The notes under the pieces: generated by a model
Databases searched by the model: none
What the model was told of the DNA's origin: nothing
The model's input: the letters and a program-made list of their open reading frames with translations, nothing else
Part shown: piece by piece, positions 10,074 to 15,251 of the stretch
How the letters are laid out: each line of letters starts with the position of its first letter
How positions within the stretch are numbered: position 1 is the stretch's first letter
Assembly (NCBI RefSeq): GCF_000611645.1
Contig: NW_014012333.1
Coordinates: 1 to 15,251 of the forward strand
Source of the DNA: Monoraphidium neglectum
Lineage: Eukaryota > Chlorophyta > Chlorophyceae > Sphaeropleales > Selenastraceae
Direction: 5' to 3'
Length of the DNA stretch: 15,251 nucleotides
Translations under genes and position numbers: made by a program

Positions 10074-13046
10074 CTTGCGTGCGTGCGTGCGTGTGTGTGT
10101 GCGCGTGCGCGCGTGTGTGCAGCCTGGTAGAGGTCCCCCTTACTACCCCCAGGGGAGGAACCAGGTGTGATGCAGAAGCACATTGCTGCGCGCTGGTGGA
10201 CAATTAAGTTGGAACTCACCAGCGACACGCGTCTGTCACCGCATGCCACCCAAATCGACACGCTTGAAAGCGTCCTGAGCGCACGGCGTGCTTGTGCGGT
10301 CTGTGCGCTGCCTTTGGTTTGCTGCTTGCATTTCGGTAGTGGTGGCGTCGGCGCAGCTGACAGCTTCGCCCAGCTTATCCACGTGCTGTGCTCGCCCCCA
10401 CTCCTTTTCTACCTTGTCATCTGCGTGCATCCTGGCCCCTGACCTCAGGTCTTGACCACACTGCGCCTGGTGGACGCAAGCATCAACCACCAGGCCACGG
10501 GGTGGCTGAACAAGGGGGATGTCAAGACTGCGCTGGCGGGCTTCTTCAAGGGCACCAAGAAGGTCGACCGGCTCGACGAGGTGATGCGGGATGATCAGGG
10601 GAGTGGTGTTAGGGAGCCTGGCGGCTTGGGCTATTGGGCAGCTTGACAGCTGAGTGGGAGCTTAGGGGCTTGGGAGGGAAGGCGGGCGGGCAGCAGTGCC
10701 GCACAGCAGGAGCGAGGGAGCAAGGGGGCAACTCTGGGAGCGGCGATGATGGGGCGGGGCAAGCGCCACGTCTTGTGATTTGGGTATCAAGCGGGCTGCA
10801 AGCACCCCTGTGGATCTGCGATTCCGCGAGAATGCCAGGTTTTCACGATTCCTGTCCACTGTGAAACCCCTGGCCCACCTGAATCCCGCACCTGCACCCG
10901 TCCGCACCGACCACATGTCCCCTCCACCCCACCCCTCCCATCTCCACATCGTAATCTTGCACCCGACAGACCCCTTCTCATCTCCACCCCTCACACATCC
11001 ACAACCAACACCCCCTCACCAATCCACCGTTTGCAGGTGTACGAGGCGCTGGACACCGACGAACCCGGGGAGGTGGTGCCATACCCGCGACTGTTTGATG
11101 ATGATAGTGACATGAACCAGGTGCGGGATAGCCCGGAGGTGTGCATGCACGAGGTCGGTGAAAGGTTATGTTGGGAAGCTGGGGAGGTTGTGCGATCCAG
11201 TGGGAATGCATCCATGGGGGAAAAGGGGACGGGGTGGATGGTGACGGCTCGCCCCGGTGGTTGGTTACGAGTGAGCCGCGGGTTCTGCCGCGCTCTCCCT
11301 GTGTGCTTGCAGTCAATGTTTGCGGAGACTGTCAGGGGTCAGTGCCTGGCGGAGCGCCTGGAGTACCTCCAGGTGAGGCGCGTTCGCCGCAATGTGTGTG
11401 GGCGTGCAGGATGATCGTGGGCAGTGTGTGTGGGGGTGGGCTGATTGAGAGGCAGGCTTCCACCTGGTCGTGCATACCATGGGCGTGGGTGACTATAATC
11501 TGATTATTGTCCTATGGATACCCGAGGCACGGGTTTCACGGCGTCCACGGTAGACAAAGTTCATTTCAAGGCTCAACAACAACAGCAACTACGTACGAGC
11601 CGCCATCCCAGCACAGCAACCCTCGAGTGTGCTGAATATATGACATTATACCGTAATCGGGCTCTTGACGTGTAGCTTGTTCGCCCAGATTGTCTACCCT
11701 CTGCTTCCCGCGGGGCAATTTCTGCAATTGAGGAATCCCTTCAAATTACCGTTCTGCCAGCATGCACACAGCACAGTTTGCAACGTGGCTCGCACGATCA
11801 GAACAAAATTGTGTTATTGCTTCTATTTACGCACATCATATCCCTCTTGCGGCGGTGGCGCGCATGGCGCAGCTCCGCGAGGGCCTCATGGCTGTGATAA
11901 TTGAAAAAATTACAGACATGCGTGCCCTGGTACCGCGTGTGGACTCGAATACGGGCAAGCGCCAGGGGCAGTGGCCAACATCGGCGCTGCCCAACTTCAT
12001 CCAGCCGCTTCCAAACCCCACCTTGGAGTTTGATCCTGAGGCGCAAGCGCTGATGAGGGACATTGCTGCAGAGCGGTCCCACTTCATGCACAGCTGGCTG
12101 GTGCTGTTTGCACCACACCTGTTCTGGCCGGGGCTGGTGGAGGTCAAGTGCCCGCTGTGCCGGGGCAAGGCGACCGCCGACGGGTGGAGCAACAAGGTTC
12201 ACCAGATCACTGGCCTGTCCGGCGTCTGGTACCTGAACGGCGCACGCTACCTTTGCTCGGACTGCCCTGGTGAGGCCGGCGCCGGCGATCACGCCGACAC
12301 GCCTCAACCGCCCGCAGCGTCGCGATGCACGCTCCACGCGGCGTGCGTGCGCAGTTGTTTTGGGAAGAGGGGGGGGGATGGCGTCAGGGTGTACAAGAAA
12401 CGCGTGCGCTCTTGCAGGTGCGCTCGCTTCGCGCTGTTGGGCTGCTTGCATGGCTCCTCTGCCGCCTGCTGCTCAACACACCTGATCCCCATCGACACAC
12501 TTCACACATACACGCACCCCTCCAGGCCTGCAACAAGGCAAGGAGTACAGCCCCGCGGAAGTTGGCCAGGTGGTGGGGGAGGTGCTGGAGGAGGAGGGAG
12601 AGGAGGGGGAGGGGGAGCAGGAGGAGGAGGAAGCTGGCGCCGCAGCAGACAGCCGGCAGCGGCGGCGGGAAAGCGGGGCAGGGGCCAGCACGAGCGGCCG
12701 CGAGCAGCGGCAGGAAGAACAGCAGCTGCAGCGTGAGCACGCACAGGCAGACACGCAGAAGCGGCGGCAGCAGCGGAGTTTAACTTTCACAGCGGTTGAC
12801 CCCCGCGTGGTGGCGCAGCTGCCCGAGTTTGCTCGCCGGCAGGTGCCTTTCCTGGACAGCATCAAAAGCAAGGCGGCCGATGCGCTGGTCGTGGCGGAAG
12901 AGCTGCGATCAGAGGCGCTGCAGCTGCGCCGCGAGAATGCTGCCCTCCTCCTGCGGCTGGCTGAAAGCCGCAGGGCTGAGGCTGCGCTGCTTGAGCAGGT
13001 GGCGGGCTTCCACACAGCTCGACTGGGTGCGCAGGGGCAGGGCGGC

Positions 13047-13127
<81 letters not shown>

Positions 13128-15251
13128 GTGGCCCAGCAGGCGGCGGCAGCGGCGCGGTGGCCGCAGCCTTTGCCTCACGCAAGCGGCAGCAGCGGGCGCC
13201 ACGCACAGGTGAGGACCGGGGCCCGTTGCATCTCGTTTGCGCACCAGGTCAACTGGTCGGTGCACCCTCTCAGCAGGCATGCGCGCGCTGCATTGCATTG
13301 CCAGATGCCACCCGGTGGGTCAGCATTGCGGAGGGCCGTGCGTTTCAAGTGCCGCTACACCACACACCAAAGGCACCAAAACAACTTGCCAGCTCATTTT
13401 GGTCAAATTAAACAGCGTTGCGCAGCGGCGCAGCGTGTGCAGCTCTATATATGTCATGCCTAATCCGGTCAACCTGCTGCAAATTTTACCAAATCGGTGT
13501 CGAACGAAACACCCTTCGTGATTTCCTCCCCCATCGCAGGCTCCTACACCTCAGCAGCAGCTGGCACCTGGCCTCATGGCGCTGCTGCAGGCCGGCCAGC
13601 CCCCGCAGCAGCCGGCCGGAGCATCGTCGCAGCCACCGCCGACGGCTGGCGGGCTGCTGCCCGCCACGTTGCCGGCCAACTGGCCGCTCTCGCTGCTCGG
13701 CGGCGGACTGCCCGCAGGCATGCTTATCAGTGGCGGGCTGCTGCCGGCGGCGGTCATGGGGACTGGCGCGCCGGCGCCGCCGGCGCTGGCAGCCCACTCG
13801 GCTGGTGGGCTGGCGTCGCAGGCGCTGGGGCTGGGAGGGCTGGCAGCGCTGGCCAGCGGCCTCGCCATGGAGCTGCCGGCCCCCCAGCTGTTAGCCGAGG
13901 AGGCCGCCAGCGAGCAGGGCCAGAAGCGCAAGCGGATCCCCACCAACGCAGCGGCAGAGGCGGCAGCAGAGGCAGCAGCCAAGCCCACGTCGCACCGCGG
14001 CCGCAAGCATAAGTGCCGCTCCTGCGGGCGGCTGATCTCTGAGGGGGGCAGGATCAGCCACTGCCCTTGGGGCAAGGGCTTTTGCGCCCATTTGTGCATC
14101 GTGTGCAATGAACCCATGGCATCACACACCGCCCCTTGCTACAAGTGTTAGTCCGGCCTCAAACACATCCAGGTTTCTGGTTCAGTCGTGCCTCTTTTCT
14201 TGGCAGCAGCTTTGCTGCAACGCTCAAGTGCCATTTGGTTATGGCAGCTTCGCCTTTTGCAGCGACTCTGTTTGCAGCCTGGCTGAGCGGCGCACTCAAT
14301 TTGCCTCAAGCAGCGGCAAAGTGCTGCGAGCGTCAACCCTGATCGCTTTCTGTAAGTCGATGATGCCAATCTCCAGTGCCATCACAGGCCCATCCCTGCT
14401 GGGCTCCTGCCAAGCACCCCACACTTTTGACTCAAATACATGTTGTAAAAGCAGGCGGGCGCCCAAAAGGCACCCCCTTGCGTGGCCACAACTCCAGCGG
14501 AACCGCTGGGCGCCGAAGGCCCAGCGATATGCCATGAGTGCCCCTTGGGCGCTGCCCGCAACCAATGATTCGTTCCCAACCCCTTTCTTGTCAGGCCCTC
14601 GCGTGCTCTGAGCGCGTGGGGGACGGATAAGTACATCTGCAACCTAGGCTGTTGTGTCGGTGTGGGTGTGGGTGTGTGGATGTGTGTGTGCGCGCGCATG
14701 CGCTTTTGCCTGCGTGCGTGTGCTGGTGCCCTTGCCTGGGTGCGTGTGTGTCTGTGAGGGGCTGTGGGAAGGCGGCAGGTTTGGGCCCAGGGATGGGGCG
14801 GACGGTGCAGCTGCTTGGCTGCGTTGTACTGCACTCCACAACGGACCTTGACCGTTGAACAAATACGTGGCTGTGCGTCTTCCGGAAACCATCGGGCGAC
14901 AACGCCCTTGCGTGACCACCAACCTACCGCAACAACCGTTACCTCACACCACCACGCGCCGGCCCAACCCCGCAACCAGGAAATCGAGGACACCATCCGC
15001 GACTTTGCAGAGGACAACGCCACCACCGACTTGACGCCCGGGATGCTGGCTTCGGCCCTCAGAAAGGCCCATAAGGGTACCTTGGATGACGACATGATTG
15101 AGGCCTTTGTGGCGCGCGCATTCGGGCCCGATTGGAGGCTGAGGGAGAGGTCCGCGCTCGCGTCGCTGTCCGCGGCGATCCGAGCGCTCCGCCGCGGCAG
15201 CCTCGGGCAGGCCGACGCGGCGGCCGGCGGCGCGGCGGCCGGCCGCGGCGG
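4691..15251 (+). CDS. TSNAXIP1-like ciliary coiled-coil protein, about 15 exons, 3' end beyond window
   Basis: Proposed exons: 4691-5842, 6043-6318, 6699-7017 (or 7029), 7208-7321, 7518-7666, 7980-8170, 8486-8651, 8880-8947 (or 8971), 9194-9278, 9510-9581, 9863-9991, 10449-10580, 11037-11120, 11313-11372 and 14980 to the window end. Phases agree at every junction; two donors are uncertain. At least about 1,090 residues. Order: low-complexity N-terminus, an axonemal-dynein-light-chain-like segment, a coiled coil (exon 3), a helical region, then a C-terminal half resembling translin-associated factor X-interacting protein 1 (TSNAXIP1): [57 protein letters not shown]. Family knowledge places such proteins in cilia or sperm flagella; the molecular role here is inferred. 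The in-frame ATG at 4691 is the first available; 4760 and 4850 are alternatives. Intron 14 contains another gene. The family name is recalled, not searched. Confidence 0.72.
5553..6318 (+). other. Axonemal dynein light chain (DNALI1/p28)-like segment of the ciliary gene
   Basis: This segment spans the end of exon 1 and all of exon 2, separated by a 200-nt intron (5843-6042). It reads [20 protein letters not shown], then a Gly/Ala-rich spacer, then AFGELCRQ joined across the intron to [16 protein letters not shown]. This resembles the p28/DNALI1 pattern of an LQ-x-LD-x-RLQQR helix followed by FDELIRQV and a C-x-ERG-x-LL motif. The rest of exon 2 is charged heptad-like sequence ending [10 protein letters not shown], continuing into the coiled coil of exon 3 ([20 protein letters not shown]). 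The similarity is by eye; the spacer between the two motifs is longer than in p28, so this may be a diverged or convergent helix rather than a functional dynein-binding domain. Confidence 0.5.
6555..6636 (+). repeat. (CA)n-(CGCA)n-(CA)n microsatellite in intron 2 of the ciliary gene
   Basis: A perfect CA run of about 32 nt passes into about eight CGCA units and returns to CA, with more CA-rich sequence following to about 6668. The tract is alternating purine-pyrimidine throughout and is complementary in type to the tract at 10004-10119 of the same transcript. Confidence 0.95.
7732..7756 (+). repeat. G-run array (G-quadruplex-type) in intron 5 of the ciliary gene
   Basis: Five G runs of 6, 4, 4, 4 and 3 are separated by single A residues, on the transcribed (sense) strand, about 65 nt after the donor at 7667. 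Loops of one base make a very stable parallel G-quadruplex plausible in the RNA or the DNA. Confidence 0.85.
8486..11372 (+). other. TSNAXIP1-like C-terminal half of the ciliary gene (exons 7-14)
   Basis: Eight small exons (20-55 codons each) joined mostly at phase 0 give a continuous conserved-looking block. Readable motifs in order: [135 protein letters not shown] and [16 protein letters not shown]. The alternation of short helices with aromatic and acidic positions, together with the [10 protein letters not shown] segment, recalls paired EF-hand-like helices without a canonical calcium loop. After 11372, reading on through the donor reaches a stop at 11412-11414; splicing to 14980 gives a better continuation. 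Confidence 0.65.
10004..10119 (+). repeat. (GT)n/(GC)n/(GCGT)n microsatellite in intron 11 of the ciliary gene
   Basis: Alternating GT, GC and GCGT units begin about 12 nt after the donor at 9992 and continue for about 116 nt, with one interruption (GCTTGCG near 10072). It is alternating purine-pyrimidine, a sequence type that can adopt Z-DNA. Confidence 0.95.
11636..11650 (+). promoter_or_regulatory. TATA-like block upstream of the DUF6729 gene
   Basis: The stretch ATATATGACATTATA lies about 110 nt before the proposed ATG at 11762, inside an A/T-enriched region (about 11490-11860) that contrasts with the GC-rich surroundings. It could be the core promoter of the nested gene. There is no other recognisable feature between the exon ending at 11372 and 11762. 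Confidence 0.3.
11762..14151 (+). CDS. DUF6729-type Cys-rich protein with polyQ tract, probably transposon-associated, three exons
   Basis: Exons are 11762-12269, 12526-13208 and 13540-14151, with introns of 256 and 331 nt (donors GTGAGG, acceptors TCCAG and TCGCAG) and consistent phases (1, 0). The product is 600 residues. Residues 105-170 resemble DUF6729: [15 protein letters not shown], then CPLC (130-133), [18 protein letters not shown] and CSDC (165-168), a zinc-ribbon-like pair. An acidic Glu/Gly linker follows (186-206), then a block [20 protein letters not shown] (257-276) of the kind that follows the ribbon in this family, a coiled coil (about 280-330), 25 consecutive Gln (345-369), a Pro/Ala/Gly-rich region, a basic QKRKRIP stretch and a C-terminal cluster CRSCG (556-560), HC (571-572), then C579, H581, C583, C586, H593, C597 and C600. 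Function unknown. Family members are often multicopy and transposon-linked (family knowledge); that this one is mobile is inference. It lies inside intron 14 of the ciliary gene. Confidence 0.72.
13050..13124 (+). repeat. Pure (CAG)25 tract coding for polyQ in the DUF6729 protein
   Basis: Twenty-five uninterrupted CAG codons in frame, between GAG codons at 13047 and 13125. No CAA interruptions occur, which is the state expected of a recently expanded or length-unstable tract. Confidence 0.95.
14444..14448 (+). terminator. Probable TGTAA polyadenylation signal of the DUF6729 gene
   Basis: TGTAA followed by AAGC lies about 295 nt after the stop at 14151. A second copy at 14351-14355 (about 200 nt after the stop) is an alternative. 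If the nested gene is expressed from within the intron, this is where its own mRNA should end, separately from the host transcript. Confidence 0.4.
14650..14757 (+). repeat. GT-rich degenerate repeat near the 3' part of intron 14
   Basis: Imperfect GTGTGGGTGTG and GTGCGTGTG units with a GCGCGCGCATGCGC core at about 14690-14703. Similar GTGTGTGGG motifs occur at 11393-11438 near the 5' end of the same intron. Confidence 0.75.
14980..15251 (+). other. Downstream exon of the TSNAXIP1-like gene, open to the window end
   Basis: A C-rich tract ends in CAACCAG at 14979, and a phase-0 frame then stays open for 90 codons to the edge. It begins [20 protein letters not shown], followed by [20 protein letters not shown] and [14 protein letters not shown], then turns Ala/Gly/Arg-rich. 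Joined to exon 14 it reads AERLEYLQ then [12 protein letters not shown], an unbroken acidic helix of the kind expected here, followed by another helix-loop-helix of EF-hand-like spacing. There is no ATG in a start-like position before the first helix, which argues against an independent gene. If it is independent, its first exon would have to lie in 14152-14979, where I see none. Confidence 0.65.

Larger units (their letters stand above)
11490..14640 (+). mobile_element. Candidate intronic insertion carrying the DUF6729 gene (boundaries estimated)
   Basis: The intron from 11373 to 14979 is 3,607 nt, while the other introns of the same gene are about 190-460 nt. Its outer parts (11373 to about 11490, and about 14640-14979) look like the gene's other introns: GT-rich at the 5' side and C-rich before the acceptor. 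The middle holds a complete gene with its own AT-rich upstream region and TGTAA signals. I looked for terminal inverted repeats and a target-site duplication near 11490-11530 and 14600-14640 and found nothing convincing (only a shared GGATA), so the ends are guesses from composition. Confidence 0.35.
14152..14979 (+). other. 3' UTR of the DUF6729 gene, then the remainder of the host intron
   Basis: No coding frame of interest lies here. The first part, to about 14460, is the probable 3' untranslated region, with TGTAA at 14351-14355 and 14444-14448. A compact palindrome, CCAGCGG-AA-CCGCTGG, occupies 14494-14509. From about 14650 to 14757 the sequence is GT-rich with short (GT)n and GTGCGT runs. 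The final about 120 nt are C-rich and end in the CAACCAG acceptor at 14979. Confidence 0.5.

Noticed and set aside
9758..10261. His/Thr-repeat open frames over the (GT)n tract, and similar ones over the (CA)n tract at 6555
   Set aside because: They are translations of microsatellite sequence inside introns.
11373..11414. Stop codon just after exon 14 as the natural end of the ciliary gene
   Set aside because: Reading through the strong GTGAGG donor adds only [13 protein letters not shown] before a stop, whereas splicing to 14980 continues the helix in phase. It stays possible for a truncated isoform.
11455..11503. A possible terminal exon ([15 protein letters not shown] then stop)
   Set aside because: The acceptor at 11454 has no pyrimidine tract and the peptide does not resemble the family.
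1..15251. tRNA, rRNA or other structured RNA genes, and prokaryote-type operons
   Set aside because: No cloverleaf-compatible or rRNA-like sequence was recognised, and every gene shows spliceosomal introns.

Overview
The window looks like nuclear DNA of a chlorophyte green alga, probably Chlorophyceae. It is very GC-rich and intron-dense. Nearly every splice donor reads GTG (GTGAGG, GTGCGG, GTGGGC and similar). Proteins carry Ala, Gly and Gln homopolymers, and TGTAA-type polyadenylation signals lie downstream of stops. One gene encodes a cilium-type coiled-coil protein, which suggests a lineage with flagella or one that kept flagellar genes. I could not determine the species. All gene calls come from manual reading of splice-compatible frames and recalled family motifs; no search was run.

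Layout. Positions 1-2436 (minus): 5' two thirds of a CLEC16A/TT9-type gene (FPL domain), three exons, running off the left edge. Positions 2437-2981: intergenic, holding the polyA signal of the next gene and the probable promoter of the CLEC16A-like gene. Positions 2982-4112 (minus): a complete four-exon CCDC12/cwf18 spliceosome-associated gene. Positions 4113-4690: divergent intergenic region. Positions 4691 to beyond 15251 (plus): a large gene of about 15 exons and at least about 1,090 residues, with an axonemal-dynein-light-chain-like stretch, a coiled coil and a TSNAXIP1-like C-terminal half. Positions 11762-14151 (plus): a complete three-exon gene for a 600-residue DUF6729-type protein with a 25-residue polyQ tract and a C-terminal Cys/His cluster.

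The main observation is a nested arrangement. The exon ending at 11372 and the exon starting at 14980 are both phase 0 and read as one continuous TSNAXIP1-like C-terminus. The DUF6729 gene therefore appears to sit, in the same orientation, inside a 3.6 kb intron of the ciliary gene, whose other introns are about 0.2-0.46 kb. DUF6729 proteins are often found in repetitive, transposon-like contexts, so an element inserted in an intron is the most economical reading. No terminal repeats or target-site duplication were found by eye.

A second observation concerns the same pre-mRNA. It carries a long (CA)n/(CGCA)n tract in intron 2 and a complementary (GT)n/(GCGT)n tract in intron 11, which bracket nine exons.
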